Source of the DNA: Oxytricha trifallax
Lineage: Eukaryota; Ciliophora; Spirotrichea; Sporadotrichida; Oxytrichidae
Assembly: GCA_000711775.1 (NCBI GenBank)
Contig: ARYC01000469.1
Coordinates: 62,001 to 126,000, forward strand
Reading direction: 5' to 3'
DNA length: 64,000 nt
The position numbers and the translations under genes were made by a program. Below are positions 45,283-56,992 of the stretch, piece by piece (the first letter of the stretch is position 1; the number at the start of each line of letters is the position of its first letter). The notes beneath the pieces are model-generated. The model was not told where the DNA came from. It ran no database searches and saw only the letters and a list, made by a program, of their open reading frames with translations.

Positions 45283-48200
45283 AATTATTTCTTATAGAGT
45301 TCAGGACTATTTCTTAGTAAAGAAAATTTGTATTTAGTCTAGCCTGAAGACAAAAGCTTGTTATTTTCCTCTGTGAGGTATGTGCGGGCATCATATTTTT
45401 TAACTTCAAATTTTACTTTTTATTTCAAGTCTGCTATTTCTTCTGGAGTTACACCCTCATTAAATTCAATCTCATGATTTAATTCAAATATTTATATAAT
45501 ATGATAATGTATAAATAATTATTCCAGATACATATAGAATATATAAAAGCATTGGTAAAAATTGAATTATTATTTATGAAATTCAATAATGATTAATTAC
45601 TTAAGCCGTAGATCTTAAATCTTAACTTTTACTTAGTCGATTATTTTTAATTAATTTGCCCTATGAATCTTTGTTTTTACTATTTTTACCAATGAGTTTT
45701 TCTCTCGCATTATCCAATTTAATCAATCTCTGAATATAATTAGTTATTTTTTACTATTTTTATTTCAAAGAAGTTTAGTTGAATTTATAAGAATCGTTAA
45801 TTTGATTGTTATAGAAGTTTTTATTGGATATAAGTTATTATGTGTTTATCGCTATATCTTGTACATTTTAATTATAGTAATTTTGAGTTTATAATTTCAA
45901 GGAACTAAGATTTAATTGCTTCCAAGTGTTTTAGTTTTATAGTTTGTTACTACTTTAAAAGCTTGAGCTTAAATTATTTATTTATTGTAATTAACTATAA
46001 CTTTGGATATGATTAGTTGTTGTAAAATTGCTTTAAAGACTCTTTTTGGGAGAGATATTTTAAGATTAAGAAATTTACTTGAAACTTTGTTTCAGACTGG
46101 GTTGATATTAATTTTACTAATTTTTACTTTAAGTTATAGTTATAGAACTGGTTTATACTATTTCATCATTAGAGGGTTCTTCCCAATCCAAATTGGGATG
46201 CATTATATTTCTTAGCAATTTTTTATCTTTAGATTTCTTTTCTTAAAGCAGGAATTTCTTTGTAATTTCAAGAGGTGGTAGCTTCCCCATAATATGAAAA
46301 ACCCAAAAAATATTTCGAAATAAAACTGGAACTTTATTAATAAACTCTAACAAATCATCAAGAGATTTTAATATATTCATAATAAAACTAGACTACTTAC
46401 AAAAATGTGTTTATAAATATATTTATTAGATAAGTTTTCGCTAAGCTTTTTCTTCTTTTCATTTTAATTCTTTAAATCCAACATCATCATTTAACTTTTA
46501 TTACTTCTTCTATCCACAGATTTAGACTACGACTAAGATAATTTTTCAAACGATCCTGCCATCTGATCAGCTCCATTGAATAAACTCATTATTCGTAAAT
46601 GAATCATATTTTAATGATTTTTAGATTCAAAATTTATCTGAGTTTCTTGACTTTATGATGTTATTTCTAAATCTTTGTTAAAATCATTGAGTTAAGATTT
46701 CAATAAGTTTTAGTTTTAAGCCAAACCTTCTCTAGATGTAATCTCAAAAATAGATTAATTATAGTATCTGAGATTTTAAGATTTGTTTTACTCTTATCTT
46801 TAATAAGGCACTAACCCTCCAATACTATTTAATCCTCTCTATTGAAATTCTTACTCTCCTAAGTCAAAACTTTTGTTATCAATTACATTTGGAATGACAT
46901 ATTTCCTTTCTCTTAACTTTTTTCTAATTTTATCTCTAAATTCAGGATTAAAACTACTTTTCTTAAAAGCCTAGGAATTAATGATAAGTTTGTCTTTTTT
47001 ACTTAGATCCATTAAAATTCCAGATTCTTATAAGTTCTTAGGCATTTTGCTAAAATATATTGGCTCTTTTATAGGATTTTCATAACCAAGAAGCAAATTA
47101 TCATTATTCGTGGGGGTTCTAGTCTATTACCTCTAAATAAATTGATTTCTTGGACTTTATTAGACAATATTTGCAATAGAACTTTCTTAGTTTTATATCC
47201 CAGCATTATTCCAATTTACAACACTTCTCTATTTTTCAATAGATAAGTTCGCCGGTCTCTAGTCACATGATATTTATAAGTTATTAAGCTCTAAATTACT
47301 CTGATTTACTGTAAACTTATTAACCAGATTTGTACTACTAAGCTTTTTAGGACTTAAAGAAACTTAAACTTTTATAATTTGACTAGTAGGAGAACCTTTA
47401 AATGAATTCAACTGTGATTTTGGGAAAATATTATTTTGTTACAAACTTAACGACAATTTAGGGCTTTGTTCTTATATATTGTCTAACTTTACTAGTTTAG
47501 AATACTTACCTTTAAATTTCATACCTTACTTTTCTAACTAATTCAAGTGATAAATTAAAATTACTTTAAATTCGTATATATGATAATTTAAAAGCTTATT
47601 TATATAAACTAAGTAACATGTTTATCGAACTTAACAAAGGCTGTAAAATTATTAAAATTAGTGGCTGATTCACTTCTCTATTAAACTACCCCTAAACCAC
47701 TTAATTTTTACTTAATTTTCTTTCTTCCAGCCGCTGTTTCTGTGAAACTACCATCATTCTGGATATTTTGAAGGTTTTAATTCTAATTAGCAAAAGTGCT
47801 TATTAAACCAGGAACTGCTCTCAAACCATTAATCATTAATAGACTTTAATTTTTATAGTTTAAATTATCGTTTGATATTTTATACTAGGAGTAAACTAAA
47901 AATATATAAAATATTAAATATTAATCTGTTTTCCTTGGTGATGAAGTTTCCAATTCTGCTGGATTTTGTTAATTATTTTCATAAAATATTTGGGATAAAT
48001 GTTTTTTCTATTGCTTTTTTATCTACTTGTTTTTATTTTTTTATTGCAACTCAGCTTATATATAAAATAAAAATTACTTCATGGTAAATTTAGTGTGGCA
48101 GTAATTTATATTTGATTTTTTTAATTTTTTATTATAAAACTAATATTATAATTTACCCTTAAATTTAGTAATCTTTGATATTTAGAGATACTTCTTCATC

Positions 48201-48377
48201 CTATTCAAAATCTAAATTTTATTTCTAATTTATTTCCAGTAATTTTATAGACTTTTAATCATATTCTGATTAATTAATATTTTATTCTTGAGTGCTATTG
48301 TTGTCAGCTCAATATTATACTTCTGCTTAGCTTTCAATAATTGGTAAAATTATGGGAATATCATGAGAGTTGTCCAT
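45283..48377 (-). CDS. Large Gln/Asn/Ser-rich protein
   Basis: Not recognised. Start MDNSHDIPIILPIIESQAEV at 48377; exon ends near 48160. Blocks follow at about 47860-47700 (INGLRAVPGLISTFANQNQN, TETAAGRKKIKQKLSGLG), one long exon 47540-46470 (MKFKGKYSKLVKLDNIQEQS, LSLSPKKLSSTNLVNKFTVN, KKDKLIINSQAFKKSSFNPE, RKKLRERKYVIPNVIDNKSF), 45720-45600 and the last block 45470-45283 (FNEGVTPEEIADLKQKVKFE). In-frame TAA/TAG codons are frequent. The stop is not placed: the frame stays open to 45039. Probably a disordered regulatory or structural protein. Confidence 0.55.
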
Positions 48378-49261
48378 TATATTTTGTTAAAAATATTAGT
48401 ATTATTTATAATATATTTTTTAAAATTAATTCTGATTTATTTATTGATAAATTATGAATTTACAATCATTTCGATTTAAATTATCAATAACTACTCAAAA
48501 TATTTCAATTACTTAAAAGCAATTTAAATTTTTGATATTATAAAATTAAAATATAAATTTCTTTTCGAGATTATTTTTATTGCATGTTCTTATTTTAATC
48601 AATAACTAGCAACAAAAATAAATATGGCTAATTTATTAAAATCTTTGGTAAATTAGATTGTATTATAATTTAAATATAAGATTTATAAGATAAATATATG
48701 ATTTATTTTTAAGAATTAAATAATATAGACCAAATATCTTGATTATATCAACAAAGTTTGAATTAATCATCACCATTTTTTATCATTATATATATTTATT
48801 GATTGTTTGTTTCATCAATTTATATTGATTTGCCTTTTATTCGTAATTTATAATTATATATGCATCAGTTTTTCAATAAAAGATTTTTTATTAGCTATAA
48901 TTTATATGATTAATTTATATATATAATTCAAATTCATAATAATTGATCAATGAGATGACATATATTAGAATTGAATTATAAGCTTAAGCAAAATATTTAT
49001 TAATTAAAATCAACCCAAGATAAAAAATAAAAAATAACCTTCTAACCCTTACCTTCATAGATTAGATGAACTATTAAGATTTTTATGATTTAAGCACAAA
49101 AAATAGCGTTTTTTGTATAATTTAGTTTTCTTTATAACAGTGATTATTTTATTTACATTGTGTGAGAAGAATTAATGAAGATATTTATAAATGTATATAC
49201 TTACTTTTTAACTGTGGCAGAATGAAATACTACAAACAGAAACGTGGGAGATACCTTAAAA
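48378..49261. other. AT-rich intergenic spacer
   Basis: About 880 bp, among the most AT-rich stretches in the window, with many short A/T runs. No coding block, palindrome or repeat family seen. Confidence 0.55.
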
Positions 49262-51022
49262 TCAGTGCTACTTAACCATTACCCTCTGGGATACTTGTTT
49301 TGTTACCGTCGAGAGAATAATTTAAAATGTATGATTTATAATTAATTAATGGTTCTAACTAATTTATAGAAATAGTTTTCTTGAATATAGTAATGATACA
49401 TTTATATAGATTTTTAAAGAGAAATTATCAAGCTTCTTTGACAAAAAGGTTTCAATCTCTATTCTTACCTGTTTCTAACACTCTTACCACAGCTAATTCA
49501 TAGTATATTTATGTCTTTAATAGATTTATTTCATTCTTCTCGTTTAAGATATCTAGTTATTCAGATTTCTTTTACTTTTTATCTTGGCTAGTTTAGTTTT
49601 TAGAATATACTTTTGCTTTCATAGATTATTGTTACTTTTTATGAATATATGCTATAACTCAAGGTATTACATTCAGTAATTTTAGTTACTTACTATATAT
49701 ATCTTCTGAAGAGGCTTATAGACCTCATTTTCTATTGAACTGTTAAAATAAAGCAATACACAATTTATATAACTAATCTCATTTTATTTATAATTTATGA
49801 GATCGTCTAAAGTTAGCTCTTCTTTTTAATTGAATTCCTCAAAAGACATTAAGTTTATGGAACTTTCCCCAAATAATTATGGGTGTAGATTTAAGTCTAT
49901 GTGATTATGATTGTTCAATTATGAATTCCAGAATTAACTTCTAGGGCTATTATTAGCTTGTTCTTATTTTGGTTAAAAAATAGCGTCAAAGACTTTATAA
50001 TGGTACATTAAACCTTCAAAGTTTGGTTAAATGTGATCCTAATCTTAATTAGGTAAATTTATGAGATGTTATTGAGGTCTTTCGAGAGGGATTCCTTGAT
50101 ATTAATTGATAATTTTTGAATGGAACTCAGAGTGAAATGGATTTATATTAGAATCTCCTTCCAAGCAACCAACCATGTTGAACGTGTTATTTTAGATTAC
50201 AAGGGGTGAGCTGATTTATTAATTCTTCCAGTTGGTTTATAATTAATAATAGAGTACTTTTAAAAAAAAATATTTTTAATTTTAATCTCTTATTAAAAAA
50301 TATAGGAATTTGAGCCTCTTTTCCCTATATATAAAAATATTCAATATATGGTTGCATTCATGGTGTTTCTGTTTCTAGAATTTTATAACTCTTTTTCTTG
50401 GGTAATTATAAAATAATTCTAAAGCATCTCAATAATTAATTGACATCGAGTTGTCATTTGAATCCATTTCTCTTCCATATTCACTTCCTTAAGTTGAAAC
50501 CATTACCCTTTTAGTTAATTTAGTTAATGGAAAAATACAATGAAAAGTTTATTAAAAAGATTTCTTGCAAAAATTTATATTTAAAGTTACTTATATTGAA
50601 TGAATTTCACCATTTGGTAAATTTTAGAAATCTTCTGTATTTCTAGAGGGCAATTATTATAGTGAATTAGTATTGAAAAATGGATTCATTTCTAAATATG
50701 TCTAAGGAGTTTGTTCATGAGCATTGAATCCTTATTAATAAGATTCTGTAGTCTGTTCTTTAGATTGACCAGATTTCTTATCCTATCTCTTTTTTTGACA
50801 TTCAATAAAATAATTGACAAAAAATATTAAATTTTTACTTTTTTACTTTTAAGATTCCCCATGTTTAAAAGTTCTCTCCCAGCCAGTTCCCATTCTATTT
50901 CTTGCATAGTATCTGAGATTATTTTCATCGTCTTTGTTATGGATTTCTTAATCTGGTTGTTTTAAAGCAACTTCACTACATAACTCATCAAGTAATGGAT
51001 CCAAGTCATTATCATCTACCAT
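49262..51022 (-). CDS. Asn/Gln/Ser-rich protein with basic helix
   Basis: Not recognised. Start MVDDNDLDPLLDELCSEVAL at 51022; exon 1 continues RYYARNRMGTGWERTFKHGE. An exon at about 50805-50690 reads VKKRDRIRNLVNLKNRLQNL then INKDSMLMNKLLRH, a basic segment running into Leu/Asn heptads that recalls a basic-zipper but lacks the canonical Asn-Ala-x-x-Cys/Ser-Arg. Further blocks are NTNSLQQLPSRNTEDFQNL (50680-50600), TQGSEYGREMDSNDNSMS (50500-50430), a His/Asn/Pro-rich stretch (50170-49800) and QLDILNEKNEINLLKTQIYY (49600-49475). A possible last exon ends at TGA 49262-49264. A transcription-related role is only a guess from the acidic start and the basic helix. Confidence 0.5.
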
Positions 51023-51802
51023 TTAAGGCGACTTAGGTAAGTGTATCATTTATCCAAGTTTTGTCTCTGTTAGTTGCATTACTTTCTTCTATTTATACAA
51101 TTTCCAATATTTGAACTGTGTCAGGAGAAGATTACAGCTTTGTATGGTCATGGACTTAGACTTATTGAGGTAAATGATTTTAAGATCCGAGAGAACAGGA
51201 GGGTATATATTATTATAAATTTTCAAGACTTGAAATGGGATCCATGAGTTATTAAATACCACTCCAATCCCTTACAATAAAATGTTTAAAATCCCTTTTA
51301 AAGTAAATTAATTGTTATACATGGTTCTGAGTGTCAAAGACAAAGTCTCTGTTTTAAATATGATTTAAGTGGGCGGTAAAATTGTTTAAAGAAGAAGTCA
51401 AAAAAGATAATATGCAAAAATTTTAAATTAAGAAAGTTCTTGCATATTTTTTTAATAAATTTCTAACCAATAAAAATAAATAAATTAGATTCATGATTCA
51501 GTTAGGAAGTTTTCTGATTGGTGAATTCTTAGAAAATTTGTTAATTACCATGTGATTGACTGACATGCCTGTTGAAATCATTTTGCTATGACTATTGTGA
51601 GCTTCTTTTAGATTGGTAAGGAACTTTCTCTTCTTCCTATTTTCTTTGGGTTTTCTTTGACTTCTGATTTTATCTAGGGTTTTTGCGCTTCTAGATAATT
51701 ATTTTTTAATAATATATTATTACCAATAAATATATAAAACCCCAAGATTAAAACTTAGAGAAGGATTTGCTATAATTTTAATAATAATAATATTTAGAAA
51801 AA
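51023..51802. other. Intergenic region
   Basis: About 780 bp. Includes the promoter of the minus-strand gene. Short stretches of less AT-rich sequence occur near 51110-51190 and 51540-51680, but none keeps a convincing frame. Confidence 0.45.
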
Positions 51803-53890
51803 ATGAGCAGAGGAATAATTCTAACCTTAGTAGGCATGATCAATTTTGCTAGTGCCATGATAATTACTGGGAAGATCAAAACGGAAGAGGAGTAGTGAGA
51901 GTCATTCACTCATGCAAACCTGGCTTTGATGAATTACGGTTTATTGTGCTACCCATTGTGCAAGGAAGGCTACTATTTTATAGTACCAGTTTGCTGATAA
52001 TACTGTCCTTCTGGATTTACGGACACTGGAGTCGATTGCTAGAAGCCATCATCCTACGGTGGAGGAGTTGGCTTTACATCGAGATCATCTTGCGATAATG
52101 ACATTAAGGACACTGGTTGTGAAGAATGGGGATTGCTCTGGTACCCCATATGTAGAGAAAGTTTCCATAACACTGCTTGCTGTGAAACTTCCCTGACTGC
52201 TCTAATGGGTAAGTTGACGATGGCGTCTCATGATAGAAACTGGCCTAGGGAAGAGGAGTGGGAGAACCACTTGGCTGTTCAGCTGATGAAGAAGAGCAAG
52301 CTTCTTTGGGCTTCACTCCTTGTAAAGCTAGAAATGATGGTGTTGACCCAGTATGCTGAGAAAAATGCCTAGTAACAATGCACACATGCATAGCTCTTTG
52401 CACAAAAGGAACTTACGGTTGTACTGACGAAGCGAAGGATAGAGTGAGCTATGTTGTTAGCGTTGTTGTTGATTATACAATTGCAGCTGATACTTGCAGC
52501 TACGTTAAAATCCTTGATATCATTGAGAAATTTTGAAAAAGTACAATTAACCTCGCTAATTCAGTAAATTTTAATATCTTAGTTTCAAATGACTCTGTCG
52601 CTTTAGCTACTAATGTCAACTTCATAAGTGATACAACATACAACCACACTCGCATTTTTGAGACATTTAGTTTTGAATATAGCATGTTTTACATTATTTT
52701 CTGCTCGTGAGCTTTGTCTAGATGTCCAAAAAGTTGATATACTACTGCATCATGGTACTAACATCAATGAAAATCTGTGGGGGTGCCAGGAAAGACCTTC
52801 TACAACTGCGATTCAGGATGACTAGCTTTACTAGCGAGAATAGTGGTGCTTTTAACCAGAGATTAGTTTTAGAGCTATAAGGAATCCGCCAGGAGTAATC
52901 CAATGGATACCAGAGGAAATCGATGTCATCAAATGTCATTATCGAATCAGGGCAAGAGATGGCTCAAATGTGCGTCCCCGTGCTCTTTAGAAGATAGCTT
53001 TTGGCACCAAAGGCTGTGGGAGGTCTGAATATGTAAGTTCCAATCTGATTTTGGCCTCCTACTTTCAAGAACCCACGAATCACAAATACTCTTATCAACT
53101 GCCACTCCATGACCATTTGTATTTCACATTTATCTCCGCCTGGAAAATACTTGTCTGTATCGCAGACTCGAGGACGATGCGTTGTTTCAAGGTCTCTCGA
53201 ATGACTATACTTGCAGTGTCTCATTGTCATATTCACCCACTAATTCGTCTGCAATACTGTAAGTTATTCAAGCTTTTAGTATTAAAATTTTTAATAGATT
53301 TATTTTAAGCCCAATCATAACAATAAACACTATTTTCATAGGAGTGCAATCAGAACCCTCAAACATTCAATGTACAAATTCTATACTTATCATCTTCGCT
53401 ACTATAATTACTTAAGCACCAAGGGAAGGCTCATTTTAAATCACTGCAACTAGCGAGGCTTCAATCAATTCAGGATTCAATGCTTGCACTTTTGCATGAA
53501 ATATCAACTCAATGATAACCTTATTTCCTCTCTATAGGTCAATTCCAGTAACTGTAAAATCTAGGGTTGTACATCATGTAGCAGGACTATATGAATAATA
53601 CTGAGTGCAATTCTACCAGCTGACATCTTTTGAAATTCTCATAGCATGCGTGCTAACAAATCCAATCACACATCTCCTACTGAAACATTCTCAATTTAAA
53701 CTTTTAGTGGTAGTTCTTAGCTACTTGATTCACTTTCTGCAAGAATTACTTTAAAAGTTCCAGAGGTATTATTGTTGTCTTCTAGTTTTTCTCTTATAAT
53801 CCCAGCTCTAATTGGAAGCTTAATCTTTTTAATTTTTTATCTCTCACTTTTGCATTTCTCCTAATGGGGTTTCACTGTTTATTCTTACCT
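51803..53890 (+). pseudogene. Decayed Cys-rich surface/membrane protein gene
   Basis: Begins MSRGIILTLVGMINFASAMI, a signal peptide, then Cys-rich repeats typical of large ciliate proteins: NYGLLCYPLCKEGYYFIVPV, CPSGFTDTGVDCQKPSSYGG, SCDNDIKDTGCEEW, PDCSNGQVDDGVS. Later parts match the extracellular region of the same class (STINLANSVNFNILVSNDSV, PPGVIQWIPEEIDVIKCHYR, APREGSFQITATSEASINSG, CKIQGCTSC) and end in a membrane helix IIPALIGSLIFLIFYLSL. The frame contains at least seven TGA codons (for example about 51896, 51989, 52231, 52357, 52536) and several frameshifts (near 52187, 52700 and 53100-53340). Base composition is less AT-rich than introns and spacers here and there is little sign of introns over the first 900 bp. 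Likely a germline relic of a paralogous gene. Confidence 0.7.
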
Positions 53891-54362
53891 AAATCAAATT
53901 AAAAAATTATATATTCGTATATTCTAATTATTATTGAAGCAAATCGTTTGTGTCTACTTATTTAAAACTTATTTATTATAATATCTCTAATTTTATTTAT
54001 AAATTATTTACCCAAATTGCTTAAAATTTTACTCATGGGGTTTTATATATAAATGTAGGTTTAAAAAATAATCTGAGTCAACTTGCTGTTCTTGTGAGTC
54101 TAATCTTGAGATATAAAAAAATAAATAAATAAAAGCTTGATTAAGATTTAGGATTCGTCTACTAACCATATTAAAGTATAATAAGAATATTAATAAATTT
54201 GTTAAGGTATAATTTTGTCCAATAAAATTTATCAATATGCTTTATTTAAATTTCACAAAAAATATAGAAGCATTAAATAGCAAAAGCAGCATTATAAATT
54301 GAAAAAAATTAGTTCATTTAGCAATTTATTTTTCAATTAATTTTATTACTCTATCTACTCTT
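53891..54362. other. AT-rich intergenic region
   Basis: About 470 bp of AT-rich DNA between the relic and a converging gene. Nothing recognisable. Confidence 0.5.
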
Positions 54363-55400
54363 TCAATCAAATTATTAAGTGACCTAACATGTTACGATCT
54401 CATACTAATTTTTAAGATATGAACTAAACTTAAGAAAAAAGTATAAACATTATTTTAATTATTTTATTAATGATAAAATTTATTGAGTTTACTCGAAGAC
54501 ACTCTTGAGTTCAAGCTATTTGTACTTCTCTTAAACACCTGGTCTCCTTCTTCCAATGCTTTACTAGCCTCCTCTATTAACAATTGGAGCTTAAGAAGCT
54601 GAAGTATGTGGGATCTGTTTTTATCTCTAGTTTGAGTTTTATTGTTGAACTTTTTAGTAGTTTGAGTAGTCAAGCATCATTTCAGTATTCTTATTGTTGC
54701 TTAACTTTTACAGCTGCAAAGCGTTAAGTAAATTCATAGCTTATGATTGCTTTTAGTCAACTAGGTATTATTAGCTATCTTTTGCTCTGATGATTGAGGA
54801 CTTCAACTTTGGCGCTATTTTATTTTAAGAATGTGAGACTATTCTCTACTTTTGAAGCTTATTTTGCTCTAAAGGTTGGTATGCATAATCCTATTCTTGG
54901 ATCATGGGATATAGGTTTTCTTTGTTATCAAAAGATTCTTCCTGTTAAAACTATGGTATTCTCAAAGTTATACTTTCATCATCCTAAAATTAGCATAAGG
55001 AATTTGATGAATCTTGTTTGCCATTTTGTTGCCTACCAGGGAAAAGCAAAACATTCTCTTTGTTGCTTTCATCTTAGTTATTTAAATATGCTTTATTCAT
55101 ATTGAATTGTACTTAACCATTATCTCTTTGAATTCTCGAAAGTTGAGCTAACGTAGAATTCAAAAGTGCCTTAGTGTCAACTAGTTCTTTCTTAATAAAT
55201 TTCATATCATTCATGAGATTCAATTAGTAATCTTAGGAGTTGGTATAAAATCCAGATTTTTAAGCCAAACTCTCGTCTTAGAAAGATGAATCTTCGTTGA
55301 TTGGTTTGAAGTTCTTGTTTAACTTCTCTTAAAATTCTCTTAAGGATTTCTAAGAGTAGTTGTACCTTAATCCATATTCATTTTTCTATTAACTTAAAAA
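54363..55400 (-). CDS. Gln/Asn-rich coiled-coil protein, 5' end unresolved
   Basis: Not recognised. One uninterrupted frame of about 340 codons, dense in TAA/TAG (Gln): SLREFQEKLNKNFKPINEDS, then a coiled coil LMNDMKFIKKELVDTKALLN, STLAQLSRIQRDNGQVQFN, an acidic Gln/Asn/Ser-rich middle (KENVLLFPGRQQNGKQDSS) and a basic end GRRRPGVQEKYKQLELKSVF. TGA at 54363-54365. No ATG precedes the coding-like start in this frame; it runs upstream into the A/C-skewed island at about 55400. The first exon may lie beyond that island, or the gene may be truncated by it. Confidence 0.6.
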
Positions 55401-56420
55401 GTTAAGTAAAAGGTGGAACGAGGAGGGACAGTCGAACCGTTCTAAAGCAAGAGGTAGAACATTCTACCTCATTAGTCCGAAAAGCGAACTTCCCCCAGCT
55501 GGATCGTAGGGTCCAGAGGTGCGTTTTAACAAAGAAGTACACACATACTCACGAGTGGCCATAATCATAGAGTATGTCAGATTTGACACCCTTAAGTCAG
55601 TACATTCTTTCAGTACCCGTTCCAACCAAGCTAGGTACTAAACACAACCTTAGCACAACCGGAGCACTCACTCAATATTAGATTTTCTTAATTTTCGAAT
55701 TGATTATCTAGAGTCCAGCACACTATAACAAACAAAATCGATGAGCCAGCGATCAAGTAGCCATCTACCCAGCTCCAAACCAATACCAAAAAGTCCACTC
55801 TCTGTTCATGATGACATTTTTACCTTCAAGTAGGCATGAGGCCTGACCGAATAAATTCTGTCATTTAGTTTCAAACACCTCTCAAACAGTACTTTTCTAC
55901 TACTAGTCTTAAAGTGAAAGAACACACAAGACTACTATACACTGTCAACTGTTAAAACCTCATAACAAACAGAAAATCCCTCTACACCTCCTTTCTGACA
56001 ATTCTAGAAAACCCTTGAAACTCAATCAGCCATTTTTTCATACTAAATAGGTAGAAAGGGAAAAACACAAAGATACGAATTGAAAGGAATCACTCTCTAC
56101 TCTCAAAATTCTCAAAAATTTCATAATACGTCACGATAAGAAAAGACACCTCGAAACCTATTTAATAGTAAAATTCGACCTACACAGAAATAAGAGAATC
56201 ACCCAAGGTACCTAAAAACTATTTGACCAAAGATACGACGGGAATCACCCAAACGAATCTAGATACTTAATACCAAACAATAATACACAGTCAACCACTA
56301 AGGTACCAAGTAGAGACAACATAAGCCACTAACCATAATTCATAGTAACTTGCTCTGGCCCAGAGCCAGAGAATACTTTTGAAAACCCGAAAACCCCTAA
56401 ATCCCTAAACCCCATAGATT
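55401..56420. other. A/C-skewed island of unknown nature
   Basis: About 1 kb unlike anything else in the window: + strand rich in A and C and poor in G and T, less AT-rich than spacers. The left edge carries TTAACTTAAAAAGTTAAG, a palindrome. A perfect hairpin GAGGTAGAACATTCTACCTC lies at about 55450-55469, a second one CTCTGGCCCAGAGCCAGAG at 56354-56372. The pieces AAAGATACGA and GGAATCAC(CC) recur (56068-56096, 56228-56250, also 56200). The right end is telomere-like (GAAAACCCGAAAACCCC, CTAAACCCC, 56384-56414). No frame gives a convincing protein in the nuclear code. Possibilities: a non-coding RNA locus, an old transposon relic, or mitochondrial DNA inserted in the nucleus. Confidence 0.4.
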
Positions 56421-56528
56421 TTGGTTTAAAATCTGGATATTAACCACTAATATTAAACTTTGTTACTAAATATAATATAAAAGATTTGGGACTTCAATAT
56501 TATATATAATAATAAGAAATTAATAAAG

Positions 56529-56807
56529 ATGTTCAGGGATGTAAGACTACATGATTTGAAAATCAACGGGAAATGGTGTCCAATCTGCAATAGTTTTGAT
56601 TGCATGGAAAACAGCTATTTAACTCTGAGAGCTTTTGACGAAACCTTTGAAGAACTCTAAGATTATATGGAGTTCGGAGTATACGACGGAATCAGTTCCA
56701 TCGACAGCGAAGAAGAGGAAGAGGAGATTCAGAAACACATACTCAATTTCTACAGAGAAAGAGTATACATCAGACAGTTGTGGGCTCACAAAAACAGATT
56801 ATTTTGA
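56529..56807 (+). CDS. Small CxxC protein, 92 residues
   Basis: Not recognised. Intron-free frame MFRDVRLHDLKINGKWCPIC at 56529, then NSFDCMENSYLTLRAFDETF, an acidic run SSIDSEEEEEEIQKH and YRERVYIRQLWAHKNRLF, TGA at 56805-56807. WCPIC and a second Cys six residues on hint at a metal site, though only three Cys are present. Short AT-rich leader with AATAAAG before ATG. Its last 38 bases overlap, on the other strand, the open frame of the neighbouring gene. Confidence 0.65.
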
Positions 56808-56961
56808 GTTAATTTTTCTAGAAATTAATTAAAATATCATGAGATGAGCAACCAGAGAGATTGAACAGATCAGATGATTTCATAAATATATAAAAGGGCT
56901 TGACCCTTATTTGCATTTAAGCAATTATAGATCGGGGGTCCCCAGAGACCTCAATGTGATC

Positions 56962-56992
<31 letters not shown>

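Noticed and set aside
49215..49800. Plus-strand frame starting MKYYKQKRGRYLKISAT and running several hundred bases
   Set aside because: In AT-rich DNA with only TGA as stop, long open frames arise by chance. The minus strand here has a coding-like block (QLDILNEKNEINLLKTQIYY) with a proper donor site.
51803..53890. TGA read as Cys or Trp in the Cys-rich gene
   Set aside because: Frameshifts occur as well as TGAs, the proposed residues differ from site to site, and all neighbouring genes terminate at TGA.
55430..55510. Possible tRNA (GGTTCGAC on the minus strand)
   Set aside because: T-arm bases do not pair and no cloverleaf can be drawn; only a simple hairpin is present.
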